A DNA stretch of 64,000 nucleotides from contig OY987299.1 in assembly GCA_963920635.1 (NCBI GenBank), positions 30,210,901 through 30,274,900 of the forward strand. Reading direction: 5' to 3'. The position numbers and the translations under genes are program-made. The notes under the pieces were generated by a model. It was not told where the DNA came from. It worked only from the letters and a program-made list of their open reading frames with translations, and did no database searches. The DNA is from Pseudeuparius sepicola (Eukaryota > Arthropoda > Insecta > Coleoptera > Anthribidae). Below, one piece after another: positions 11,950 to 22,205 of this stretch; the first letter of the stretch is position 1, and each line of letters starts with the position of its first letter.

Positions 11950-12040
11950 GTTAAGCTGACGCGGAAACGGAACGGGCCGACGCGAAAACGGGTTAAGGGC
12001 TGACGCGGAAACAAGCGGCTGACGCGGAAACAAGCTGACT
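11950..12040 (-). repeat. Repeated 14-bp motif in the 5' leader of paralogue A
   Basis: On the minus strand GTTTCCGCGTCAGC occurs three times, with a fourth variant (GTTTTCGCGTCGGC). The leader of paralogue B carries one exact and two variant copies at 18470-18535. The motif lies within the predicted transcribed leader. It could be a transcriptional or RNA-level element; function is inference. Confidence 0.5.
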
Positions 12041-12119
12041 GCGCGCAAGATTCACAGAGGACCGTCGCGCGTATTCGGCGGGTTTCCGCGCGACTGATCG
12101 ACCTGGACAGGATCGGCGA

Positions 12120-12160
12120 CGATGACTGGCCGCGGATCGACGGGCGACGGGTTTATAAGC
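12120..12160 (-). promoter_or_regulatory. Core promoter of paralogue A: TATA box and initiator
   Basis: TATAAA reads on the minus strand at 12157-12152. A CCAGT initiator-like motif has its A at 12127, 30 bp downstream. The same pair with the same spacing stands before paralogue B, which makes chance unlikely. Predicted start is near 12127, giving a leader of about 227 nt. Confidence 0.6.
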
Positions 12161-12540
12161 GCCAGGGAGTCGCGATTTTGGCGGAGTTTTTCAGGTTTTG
12201 GAGGGCCGAATACTCAAAAAATTGTACCTATCCGACTAAGTGTCTAGAGTTGCTGTTCGTTCAGATTGAGGCAACTACACGGAATAACATTCATTTACCA
12301 CGAGTATGACAGTTTGCGGTACTAGACGTAGGCGAGTACTGCAAGTCACATGAAATGAACATGCCGTGCGAGTTATACACTATACTTTTTCTATGACTGT
12401 TTTATAAGTGTTTGAGTTTAAATTTTGGATTTTTATTTTTTTAAAACTTATTTAATTGACAAATTTTAACGAAATATTGCTTATCTATAGTTATACCTAC
12501 GAGTATAATTTCACTAAGGAAGTAGGTAACAATACTTATA

Positions 12541-13498
12541 ACAGTGTCTGCCAGAAACTTGGACACAAATGGGAATTTTCTTTATTTGAAGTTTCTCAAA
12601 AAAAATTATTCTTGATAAAAGTTGGTGCTTGTGCTTAAACTCAACATCCACCCGTAAAAATTTTGAGATTTCTATTCGTATACAGGGAAGGTTGAACAAT
12701 ATGAAAATTCCTCAAGAATAAAGTACCCTTTTTTTATAGAACTACAGCAGAATGTCCTAGGTGCAATTTCAAACATAACATAGTAACTAATCTGTGGAAC
12801 AGATATTACAAAACGTACATATCTACCCAACTGAACCGAAGAACAATAGTCTGCATAGAAAAGAAAGGGGCACATGTAGAGTAGTCACTGAAATGTTTTT
12901 GTTGTGATATTTTTATTGTTGAATTATCATTTATTTAATAACCCTTAAATTGTTGCTGTGTTAAAATATTGTTATGTTCCACAGATTAGTTGCTATGTTT
13001 TGTTTGAAATTGTAGGAGTATTTTAAATGGACACAAGAAACGACAAATTTTGAAGAATTTTCAGTTATTACGTGTTTTTGACATGCTAGTTGAACGTAAA
13101 TAAAAATCATTGGTATCTTACTGTCATGCTCGAAGATGTGCCTCAAAATACACATCTAAAATTATGTATTATACAGCGTGATGAATAAAAAATACGAAGG
13201 TGTGCTTTTTTTCTTCTTTTGAGTAGGTGGCTGTGAATTCATATTTGACATTGCCTTGGGATTCCAAACAACTTTTCTTAGTGCCATTCTGCTGTAGTTC
13301 TAAAAATAAGGGTACTTTATTCTTGCGGAATTTTCATGTTTTTCAACCTTCCCTGTATACGAATAGAAATTTCAAAATTTTTACGAGTGGATTGTGAGTT
13401 TAAGCACAAGCACCAACTTTTATCGTGAATAATTTTTTTTTGAGAAACTTCAAATAAAGGAAATTACCATTTGTGTCCAACTTTCTGGCAGACACTGT
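12541..13498. mobile_element. Long palindromic element (ACAGTGTCTGCC termini)
   Basis: The left arm starts ACAGTGTCTGCCAGAAA and the right arm ends TTTCTGGCAGACACTGT. Inner matches include AAAGTTGGTGCTTGTGCTTAA and its inverse. A second, inner level (ATCTGTGGAAC at about 12792 against GTTCCACAGAT at 12975) surrounds the centre. TA flanks the right end. Confidence 0.75.
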
Positions 13499-13636
13499 AT
13501 AGTATAATAACGCCATCTTCAATATGATAAGTTCGGTCGGTTTGAACAACAATAATATTTTATAATGAAGACTGCAAGAGATTGGCCAGAAGACGAATGC
13601 AAATTAATTGCACCGTAGTCTATCGTGGTCCACCTA

Positions 13637-14017
13637 AAGTCTATCCAAGTTACAGCGGCAGTAGATATAAACAAAGCCACATGACCGCCTTGCGATCGAT
13701 TACCAGGGTCTGATTAATATGAGATTCCAAGTAGCTTGTAATTCTGAACTAATTCTTTTAGAAGTTCTAAAAATTGTGTTTTTACCTTTCGTGGATCTTT
13801 ATAAATTTCCTAAAAGTAAGTAGCAAAATAAATTTACAGAATATACTGCTCGCGATCCGATCTAAAATATGCAGGAAACTCGACTGAGGGAAGAGCCGGC
13901 CCTGCATTCTGCTCGCCGTGTAAACACTTGACATTTTATGACGGCCAGACCAATAAGAGAATAAGTCACGTGGTGGCCAATGTTTTGATCCACTGCCTCT
14001 GTAACTTGGATAGACTT
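13637..14017 (+). mobile_element. TA-flanked MITE, copy A (AAGTCTATCC family)
   Basis: Ends AAGTCTATCCAAGTTACAG and CTGTAACTTGGATAGACTT are inverted, with TA at 13635-13636 and 14018-14019. It is 381 bp and one of three copies; the others are at 19369-19749 (opposite orientation) and 35383-35766. The 63-codon frame inside is part of the MITE, not a gene. Confidence 0.85.
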
Positions 14018-14379
14018 TAGGTATAGAGCGATATGAAGGCGCGGCTGGCTCATGGTTGGGTGGCCAGGCTCTATAAATTATTTTGCATAATATATCTTCT
14101 ATTTTTTATTTGCCCCGGCCTTATAATCCTCGGCAACAAATTCCACATTCGTTATAAACATTGAACTTCAGTGCCTTGCTATACTTAACGATTTCTGAAA
14201 TTCTCGACCAAATTTTTCAAAAGGTTCTCATTGTTTTAGGACTTCAACGTAAAATACAGATGTGTCAAAATAATCGTTTGTCCGCTAGCTTGTCATATTA
14301 AAGAGTAGGTTACTCCATCTGTCCAACGCCAAGACAACCCCTCAATTTTTGGTATATGTGTGATCTGGACCCAAGACCC

Positions 14380-14522
14380 GTAAAGTAAGAAGGTTACCCA
14401 CTAACGTAGAGAGAGAGCGAACGCTGATGTCGTGTGTTGCCCTTGCCGACGATTATTGCCAGCATTCCCATGACATCATTCAGAACGCTCTCTCTAAACA
14501 AGAGGCAACCTTCCTACTTTAC
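14380..14522. repeat. Imperfect hairpin repeat
   Basis: GTAAAGTAAGAAGGTTACC pairs with GGCAACCTTCCTACTTTAC, and AGAGAGAGAGCG pairs with CGCTCTCTCT further in. GATGTC and GACATC pair at the centre. No clear target duplication. Confidence 0.6.
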
Positions 14523-15312
14523 AGATCTTTCAAATGGTTGAAAGTTGCTTACATACCAAAAACTATATTCAAAAAAATCCTTCTCGGGGAGGGGGGGGGG
14601 CAATCGCCCACCTTTGCCCCTATGTGCCTCGAACCAATGTAGTCTTTATGGACCTAGTGCAGGATGTGTAAAATCATTGGGATTAAAATACAAAACAAAA
14701 CAAAACTTGTAGTGATTGCAGTAATGCCAAGAAAATTAGCGATATTGGAACCGATAGATTCAATATTTGCCGATCGCATTTTTATTTAAATCGTTCAGAT
14801 AAAAGCACCGGCATATCTACCTAGATAACGATAAGCAGATAATGTTTATTCTTTTTTAGTCCTTTTGTTGTAACTTTAAACTAGCCTTCCTACCCTCGTT
14901 TTTCTCTAGTGCAATCAATGTACCGCCGAGACAATTCATTATTTTTTACGGGTTTGTATTTTTATTGTGAACACGTGAACGAATTGCTTATGTGAGCCCT
15001 AATCGAACTACAAAGAAATTATTTTAAAATATCTGTATCTAGTAGGTGTTTGTAGTCCGAAAAACCGTATTTTTGTTATGTTTGAAGCTATTTTGTGAAC
15101 GCCCTGTATAAGCTATGACCGTGAAACTTGCTATGCGGGGTTTTCGGGTATGGCCAATATACGACTGTGCTATTCATTTTTTTTCTAAAAAATGCCTAAT
15201 AATGTATGTACTTTTCCAGTTTTGGGGTTCTAATTTTGATCGTAGTAGGTTATGGAAAAGACGAATCTAAAAAAATTAGTATCAAAATATAAACCTTTTA
15301 AAAGTAGAATAT

Positions 15313-15593
15313 CAATGACGTCGAAACCTATAGACGTGGTGCCCCATTGTTAACATGCCCTTTATTTTTACTCCAAGAAAATATATCCATACTCTAAAAA
15401 CATGCTACAAATAACAAAGACAGAAAGTCAACCATAAACCAACTATACACCCGTAGTTCGCTACGGCTCGACAAAAAGGGGCAATTTCTGACAATCTCGC
15501 GACATTTTCGGAATAATTTAATGGAGCGCTTAGATTGTGATTAGTTCTGGGGGTCAAGCGTTTATCAAAACAAACAAACCTGTCTATAGGTTT
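15313..15593 (+). mobile_element. Truncated MITE (CAATGACGTC family)
   Basis: This matches 31849-32190 for most of its length, starting CAATGACGTCGAAACCTATA. The final CTGTCTATAGGTTT stops before the terminal TACGTCATTG of the intact copy, so the right end is lost. Confidence 0.75.
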
Positions 15594-15936
15594 AAAAATT
15601 TGAAAATCGGTTAACCCGTACAAAAATAATGAATTGTGAAACACACAGTATATGTGGACCTAAATCACAAAATCACTGTACCTAAGTTTAATTTAATCCT
15701 TGACTATAAAAAAACTGGATGAATGTCAGAAATATCTTACAATAACAATAGAAAATATAGCTGTGCAAAATTTCAGTTTTTTGACATTATTATGTAGCTA
15801 TTTGGAAAATGGTAGCTTTGTACGTAATAGTTTTTGAAGGCATTTCTTTTTATATGAATGTAGGTCACATACTAAAAAATAATAAAACACAATTGTTTTT
15901 TTTAACTAAAATTCACTGCAAATTAGAACATATACA

Positions 15937-16310
15937 GTGTGTCCCCGGATTGAGTCCACATAAGGTGTAAATAACAAAAAAAACATGAGTTGAAATTTGA
16001 GCTTCTGGGGATCAGCCCTGCTTGGTTTGAAACTAATTCGACATAATTTTAGTTTGGAAAAATCACGTATGCTTCGGAAATTATGAAGAAAACTAATTGT
16101 CCACATCAGTAAAGTGCCCTTTTTGGAGGTTTTACGACAAAATGTTATTAAGAAAACTTGTTCATAATGAAAAACTGTATAGGTGTGAAAAATTTTGAAA
16201 GTCTAGGTCTACTTTGATTTTTTTCTGCTAAAAAATTAAAACCCACAATCAAAGTGACCTAGGCTTTTGAAAATTTTCACACATATACCTACAGTTTTGT
16301 TTTCTTAATA
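15937..16310. mobile_element. Partial copy of the ACAGTGTGTCC palindromic element
   Basis: It begins ACAGTGTGTCCCCGGATTGA and shares GTAAAGTGCCCTTTTTGGAGG and GCAGGGCTGATCCCC-type blocks with the complete element at 49139-50292. The right terminus is missing. Confidence 0.65.
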
Positions 16311-16616
16311 ACATTTTTAATTTTTATGTGTTACTTTTTGGTCTTAATTAATTATTTTAATTTCATACTATCATAGCCGAAGGAGTAACACTGATACTAT
16401 ACAATTGGGAAAATGCCTTAGGGCGTTCGCCATATTAGCTTTAGAATGACGTCACGTAGCGTATCGCTTATCGTATTTTACTCGTCTAGGCCAAACCCTT
16501 TCATTTGTCAAGAGGGCTGTGAAGAAAAAGGTAAGCTGCTATATCGCTATCTTGGGACATCCGCCATATTGGATTTGGAACGATATATTATATACTATTA
16601 GTATATTGTAAAAATA

Positions 16617-18113
16617 ATTTATGGTTTTTCTCGATGAGCACTATGGGGATTTCGGAAACTAGCAGAGCTAGAACAAAGGTTAAATGTTTTGAATGCTCAA
16701 TCTAATGCCCTTTTTGGATTTTTAAAAAAGTTCATGGCTCACAAGATATTTTGAAAAGAGTGATTTTTGCTATTTCATCAGATCTCTGTAGCTCCGTTAT
16801 TTCTGATTATACAGAAAAACTGTAGAGACAAAAATTTTAGATAATTTTGGGCTTAATAAGATAATCTGATCCAATATTTTATGTTGTTTGTGATTTTTGA
16901 GATATGACATAAACTTTTGTTTTTTTAAATGTAAATCATAGTTGGCTGTGGCCTTATAAAATCGGCCATTTTTGAGCTTTCCAAAGATATAAAACTCGGC
17001 ATAGTTATTATAAGCAGGTATGGTTAATTTTCTGATTTTTTTTTTAAATTTTCACATAGTCAGCCATGGAATATTTTCATAATTACGTTCTCTTTTATAA
17101 TTAGACATACCTCTATACTTCAAACTTTTTAATATTTTGTTTTCAGCTGGTAACAAAATGTAACAAAATAAAACAAAAATAAAAAACTCATATTCAAATT
17201 ATTATTATTTTAAAAGGTCACCGTTTAAAATAAAAAAGATGTTCAAACAATCCACCATTATTATTTATGCAAATATTGCATCTTTTTAAAATTGAATTTG
17301 TCGCCTTTCTTAGAGAGCGCCTGTCAATACTGGCAATTGCTTCTAAAACAGCTGCTCTTAATTGAACAATCGCCTCATACTTTATTTTGTACTGTTCCCC
17401 ACAAAAAGAAATCCAAAACAGACAAATCGGGGGATCGGGGCTGCCAGGAAATAGGTCTATTTCTCCCTATCCAACTATTTGGATAGAGCTGATCTAGGTA
17501 ATTTCTTACGGGCAAATAATTATGTGGTGGAGCTCCATCATGATAATTTTTGTTTTATTTTGTTATCAGCTTAAAATAAAATTTTTGAAAGTTTGAAGTA
17601 TGTCTTATTATACAATAGAACGTAATTATGAAAATATTCGATGGCTGACTATGTGAAAATTTAAAAAATCAGAAAATTAGCATAGCTATTTTATTATTTA
17701 CAATAATTATTATGCCGACTTTTATATTATTGGAAAGCTCAAAAAATGGCCTATTTGATAAAGCCACAGCCATCTATGATTTACATTTAAAAAACACAAG
17801 TTTATGTCATATCTCAAAAAGCACAAACAACATAAAAATTGGATTAGATTATCTTATTAAGCCCAAAATTATCTACAATTTTTGTGTCTACAGTTTTTCT
17901 GTATAATCAGAAATAACGGAGCTACAGAGATCTGATGAAATAGCAAAAAATCACTCTTTTCAAAATATCTAGTGAGCCATACACTTTTTTAAAAATCTTA
18001 AAGGGGCATTAGATTGAGCATTCAAGACTGCAATTCTTTCTCCTAACCTTTCTTCTAGCTCTGCTAGTTTCCGAGATCCCCATAGTGGGCATCGAAAAAA
18101 ACTCACCCTGTAT
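16617..18113. mobile_element. Giant palindrome with a transposase remnant at its centre
   Basis: The right end GATCCCCATAGTGGGCATCG..CACCCTGTATA is mirrored, with decay, at the left (ATGAGCACTATGGGGAT). The arms are about 600 bp and pair through AGCTCTGCTAGTTTC, GAGATATGACATAAAC and GCTATAGTTGGC-like blocks. Between the arms lies only about 330 bp, which encodes the end of a Tc1/mariner-type transposase on the minus strand. The copy at 29514-30758 has the same plan. Confidence 0.8.
17218..17542 (-). pseudogene. Transposase C-terminal remnant inside a palindrome
   Basis: On the minus strand from 17542 the frame reads HDGAPPHNYLPVRNYL, then NSWIGRN, then SPDLSVLDFFLWG, hallmarks of the second catalytic Asp region and the SPDLxxxDFFLWG block of IS630/Tc1/mariner transposases. 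A frame change follows near 17375; the next frame carries AIVQLRAAVLEAIASIDRRS and ends NNGGLFEHLFYFKR with TGA at 17218-17220. The N-terminal DNA-binding domain and first catalytic Asp are absent. The product cannot be functional. It is evidence that the palindromes derive from an autonomous DDE element. Confidence 0.8.
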
Positions 18114-18353
18114 AAATTTCCCCTCCTCTAGCTAGTTGAAGAACTTGGTATCGTCACATTTTGTGATACTTAATCAATGCATGTTGTGTACCTACCAAAT
18201 TTAGAATATCTTTAACGCTTAAACAAATTAAAAATAGAACTTTAATTTAACCTTCGGATATCTGGAAAACAGGGCTGCTGTGGAAAAAAGTCATACTTAT
18301 TTTGTGATAGAGGGTCTATACTGTGGCCGCAGTGGGTACCTAGTATTACTTAC

Positions 18354-18425
18354 CAAAGAACCACTGTCCGTTGGATACGCTTCGACGAGGCACAGAACCA
18401 GGGGTAGTGCAAGCAGGACCTTCAT
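18354..18425 (-). CDS. First coding exon of a secreted protein, paralogue B
   Basis: ATG (18425-18423) starts a 24-codon exon: MK, hydrophobic core VLLALPLVLCLVEA, then YPTDSGSL. It ends in phase 0 at TTG|GTAAGT (18353-18348). Compared with paralogue A the differences are conservative (K/R, L/F, Y/A, T/S) and several are matched by silent codon changes, the pattern of a functional coding exon. A signal peptidase site after VEA is likely. Later exons were not found between here and 12200 and may be short, lie past paralogue A, or be lost. Family not recognised. Confidence 0.65.
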
Positions 18426-18464
18426 TCCGACGACGTTGCTGCCCGAACTTCTTTCTTCTTCGCG

Positions 18465-18535
18465 AGTTAAGCTGACGCGGGAACGAGTAAAGCTGACGCG
18501 AAGACGGGACGATAGGCTGACGCGGAAACAGGCTG
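18465..18535 (-). repeat. Repeated GCGTCAGC motif in the 5' leader of paralogue B
   Basis: On the minus strand GTTTCCGCGTCAGC (one exact copy) and two variants (GTTCCCGCGTCAGC, GTCTTCGCGTCAGC) occur within the predicted leader, paralleling paralogue A. The adjacent block TTTCCGCGCG..CGAATACGCGCGACGGTCC-like sequence is also conserved between the two loci. Confidence 0.5.
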
Positions 18536-18619
18536 ACTGCGCGCAAGATTCACAGCGGACCGTCGCGCGTATTCGGCGGGTTTCCGCGCGGTCGTCTCGA
18601 CCTGGGGGACCTGGTGGCG

Positions 18620-18660
18620 CTTACTGGCGGCGGACCGGCGTGCGGCGCGTTTATATGCAT
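18620..18660 (-). promoter_or_regulatory. Core promoter of paralogue B: TATA box and initiator
   Basis: TATAAA on the minus strand at 18655-18650 and CCAGT with its A at 18625 are 30 bp apart, exactly as at paralogue A. The predicted leader is about 200 nt. Confidence 0.6.
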
Positions 18661-18949
18661 GGACGAAGCCGCCGATTCGATGGTGGGTTAAAGATTTATT
18701 CCAAAACAATAGGTTCTTTTGTGATTTTTAATTTTTTTTAGAAATGCCTACAAAATGTAATTATTCAAATTCCCGCAAGGGCGAAGAAAAATTTAATTAT
18801 TCAAATTCCCGAAGGGAGAAGATACTGATTTGGTTTTAACGAGCCGACAACTTTGAATGCGGGCGAAACGTCAGTATTATTGAGTTGTGTTTTGAATTTT
18901 CCCCCTAAAAGAATATATCTGCGCCTTTCAACGGGCATTATGAGGCTAT

Positions 18950-19800
18950 ATTCTCGCAAGTAATGTCATAAGGGCATCTAATTTTTCCGAAAAAACACGT
19001 TGCTAAATAATATTTTAACAAGAAGCATGAGTGCTGGTGGCAACAAAAATCCGAGTCGAAGACTAGGATTTTTGCACCTGCACGAATGCATTTTGTTAAA
19101 AAAATATTACTTAGCATTGTATTTTTTTGGATATTTTCACAGGAAAAATTAGTTTCCCGAAGACTATTTCATGAGTAACAGATTATTCTGCATACACATA
19201 GCTTACAAAACATACTACTTATTATACATGCATGCATAATAAATATGTAGGTAATAATTTGAAAACTGAAAAACAGGTAATTTATTTAATCACAACAGCT
19301 GTCAAGTTTTGCCTCGGGTAAACTTGAAAAAACTGCTGACAGGTGCTGTCATACAGTTTTACCATCTAAAGTCTATCCAAGATACAGCGGCAGTGGATCA
19401 AAACATTGGCCACCACGTGACCTATTCTCTTATTGGTCTGGCCGTCATAAAATGTCAAGTGTTTACGCGGCGAGCAGAATGCAGGGCCGGCTCTTCCCTC
19501 AGTCGAGTTTTCTGCATATTTTAGATCGGATCGCGAGCAGTATATTCTGTAAATTTATTTTGCTCCTTAATTTCAGGAACTCTATAAAAATCCACGAAAG
19601 GCAGAAACACACATTTTAGAACTTCTAAAAGAATTAGTTGAGAATTACATGCCACTTGGAATCTCATATTAGTCCGACTCTGGTAATCGATCGCAAGGCG
19701 GTCATGTGACTTTGTTTATATCTACTGCCACTGTATCTTGGATAGACTATAGAAACCATTTGTAATTCAAAATTGCGCGTTTGTGATTGGTGGAAATTAA
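18950..19800. repeat. Dispersed repeat, copy B (inverted relative to 35800-36470)
   Basis: The segment GCAAGTAATGTCATAAGGGC through ATTAAGACGAGGGAAATAG matches the reverse complement of 35815-36465. It contains an internal inverted pair (TTTTAACAAGAAGCATGAG and AATGCATTTTGTTAAAA). This copy carries the TA-type MITE (19369-19749) and lacks the TAA-type MITE found in the other copy. Confidence 0.75.
19369..19749 (-). mobile_element. TA-flanked MITE, copy B (AAGTCTATCC family)
   Basis: It is 381 bp, reversed relative to copies A and C, ending AAGTCTATCCAAGATACAG and CTGTATCTTGGATAGACTA, with TA at 19367-19368 and 19750-19751. The paralogous repeat at about 35870 preserves the uninterrupted site CCATCTAGAAACC (as reverse complement), confirming the TA duplication. 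Confidence 0.88.
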
Positions 19801-19845
19801 GACGAGGGAAATAGTCATGATAATAAGGTATATTAATCAAATGAT

Positions 19846-20006
19846 AATAATAATAATAATAATTCTCACCCTCACAATACTCCAAACTAGGAGTACCCCA
19901 GAAGCAAGTACATGCTTGTGCGGGGGAGGGGGGCAATTACTATTATTTTGTCTTCGTTGCCGTCTGCGGCTAGGGCCGACTTTTTTCCCGATACAACTAG
20001 GATAGC
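19846..20006. repeat. Dispersed repeat with a (TAA)n head
   Basis: (TAA)n is followed by ATTCTCACCCTCACAATAC, TCCAAACTAGGAGTACCCC and CGGCTAGGGCCGAC. The same order is at 36676-36850, and a short form is at 50736-50790. No TIRs seen; a SINE or LINE end is possible. Confidence 0.6.
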
Positions 20007-20578
20007 ATTTACTTAAGTACTACGGAAAACCCTAGAAAACCGTAGTAATCCCACTGAGTGTAGGACAATTAGTAAATCACACGGATAAAGCTATTTAGGA
20101 GCAATACCGTGAACCCACATTTGTCCAGCGCTCTTGGCCATAGCGGTGTTTTTCTTTAAAGACATGTGCATGCGCCTGCCTGGAACCAAGGTCGATCGAA
20201 GGCAGAAAAACATGCAGTCTAAAAAGTCAGCGCTAGTACGAGGGACCCCAATGATCATCCTGGGTTCTTCATATTGAACAGTGGCTTTTCATTTTGTGTG
20301 CAAACTATACGTTTTGGGACGATTTTAGTTAGGCTGGCGGCTGGCAAGAGGTTTAAAATGAGGTTTAAAATATCCTTGAAAAATCCATAGGAATACCATT
20401 AGCGTGGGACCACGGGGTTGTTATGGTAATATATGGTAACGTGAACTTGTATTTTAAATAGGCCGTGCCTCCGCTGCCGACAAAGGCAGCTGAATGAGCC
20501 GGCGGCAACGGCACCCGGCTGCCGGCAAAGAATTCTTATAGGTTTGCCTCTGATTTTCTACTAGTTTACCCAACGATG

Positions 20579-21488
20579 TACAGGGTGATCCAAACTCGAC
20601 GCCCCAGGCCTACAGCGGGAACAGGAAAACTCAAAATAAAATTTCGAAAAAAGGTTCTTTAATGGGACATACTAAGGTCCAATTCTGACCGAAAATTAGC
20701 TTTTTTGATGTTTGGGGAAATGGCCGCTGTGACGTCATCGATATTATTTTCCCAGAAACATACCAGTTTTTCTCTATATATTGAAAGCCCTTATCATTCT
20801 CAACAACTTTTGTAGGGAAAGATTTTCTGTATCTTTTATCGTTCAAAATATACAGGGTCAAATATGTAAAAAAACATGGCATTTTTCTAATCATTTTTCG
20901 AAATCTGGATAGCTATGGAAACAATTGATAGTCAGAAATTATTTAAGAGAATGTTAGGGTGCCTTGCGCACCCTTAAATTTATTCAACTGGAATATTTTT
21001 TAAAAAAATTTTGTAACAAACAATAATAACAAACAAGTTAGTAACAAGCACAATTTAGAAAGTTAATAAATATTCAAGTTGAATAAATTTAAAGGTGCGC
21101 AAGGCACCCTAACATACTCTTAAATAATTTCTGACTATCAATTGTTTCCATAGCTATCTAGATTTCGAAAAATAATTAGAAAAAATTCCATGTTTTTTTA
21201 CATATTTGACCCTCTATATTTGGAACAATAAAAGATACAGAAAATCTTTCCCTACAAAAGTTGTTGAGAATGATAAGGACTTTCAATATATAGAGAAGAA
21301 CTGGTATGTTTCTGGGAAAATAATATCGATGACGTCACAGCGGCCATTTTCCCAAACATCAAAAAAGCTAATTTTCGGTCAAAATTTGACCTTAGTATGT
21401 CCCATTTAAGAACCCCTTTTCGAAATTTTATTTTGAGTTTTCGTGTTCCCGCTGTAGGCCTGGGGCGTCGAGTTTGGATCACCCTGTA
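20579..21488. mobile_element. Long palindromic element (TACAGGGTGATCC termini)
   Basis: TACAGGGTGATCCAAACTCG at the left is mirrored by CGAGTTTGGATCACCCTGTA at the right. The arms carry TGACGTCATCGATATTATTT and its inverse. The centre pairs through GGGTGCCTTGCGCACC and GGTGCGCAAGGCACCC. TA at both ends. Confidence 0.85.
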
Positions 21489-21549
21489 CAAATCGGAGCC
21501 AATCGAATACTTGAACTACGGACATGGGAAAAATGAAGAGGAATCGACT

Positions 21550-21762
21550 GAGTGGCGCACCCAGGGGGGGGCAGGGGCCTCGGCCTCCCAGACCTCTCAT
21601 ATTTTAAAAAATTCTCGAGGGTGGTATCATACTGTCCTCTGTGCGACTCTCGGCAATTATTTTCCCAACCCGAGACATAAAATCATAAAATATTTTGTAT
21701 GCAATACGTCAAACTTTTTAAGTTGCCCCCCCCCCCAATCGTATTTTCTGGGTGCACCACTG
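21550..21762. mobile_element. hAT-type MITE (AGTGGCGCACCCAG family)
   Basis: The left end AGTGGCGCACCCAGGGGGG and right end TATTTTCTGGGTGCACCACTG match the outer element at 53025-54006, which has a perfect 8-bp duplication. Here only CGACTG is repeated at the flanks. Confidence 0.7.
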
Positions 21763-21802
21763 CGACTGACGTCCGCTCCGACAGCTTTGTTGCGGGCGCT
21801 GA

Positions 21803-21857
21803 CTGGGATGACGACGAATTCATATTTATTTGGGATGACGACGAATTCATATTTATT
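21803..21857. repeat. Direct tandem duplication of 27 bp
   Basis: GGGATGACGACGAATTCATA plus TTTATTT occurs twice in succession without divergence. Confidence 0.8.
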
Positions 21858-21987
21858 TGCTCTGAGCATTGCACCCCAGTAGCACGAAGCAAGAAACTTG
21901 TCCGTAGTTCGAGTACTCGATAAGGAATAGATGACTCACGCTAATACAAATAACACGGTTTTATTTTGATTTTATTACATTATCGGG

Positions 21988-22156
21988 AGTTACGTGGGCG
22001 AGCGTAACAAATTTGTTTTTAAAAAGATGTTTATTGGCAAAAGTTACAAGAGAGACTGTCGTAATAGAACATGTTTTAGTATATATAATATTAAAAGTGT
22101 CTTCTCAGCATGTAGCGTCTTCTTTCCAGAAACATGGCATATGTGTTCATGTAACT
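21988..22156 (-). repeat. 3' LTR of the errantivirus
   Basis: Identical to 29345-29513. Ends are AGTTAC/GTAACT. On the minus strand an AATAAA signal falls at 22035-22030, as expected for polyadenylation in the 3' LTR. Confidence 0.95.
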
Positions 22157-22167
22157 CCTCCGGCCCT
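22157..22167 (-). other. Polypurine tract
   Basis: Minus-strand AGGGCCGGAGG lies directly before the 3' LTR, the required position for plus-strand priming. It is interrupted by two C residues, so purine content is imperfect. Confidence 0.6.
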
Positions 22168-22205
22168 ACTGGGAAGCATATTCTTTAGGATGTGGTTCCC
22201 AAAAG

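Noticed and set aside
11718..12014. 98-codon minus frame as one continuous protein
   Set aside because: The first part is 5' leader and the end is intron; the shared paralogue pattern supports only 11829-11900 as coding.
13862..14053. 63-codon frame repeated at 19309-19524 as a conserved protein
   Set aside because: The conservation is explained by the TA-flanked MITE copies; the frame is not kept in copy C and runs through the TIR.
20631..21409. Matching KVVENDKGFQYIEKNWYVSG-type frames on both strands
   Set aside because: Again the arms of a palindromic element at 20579-21488, not genes.
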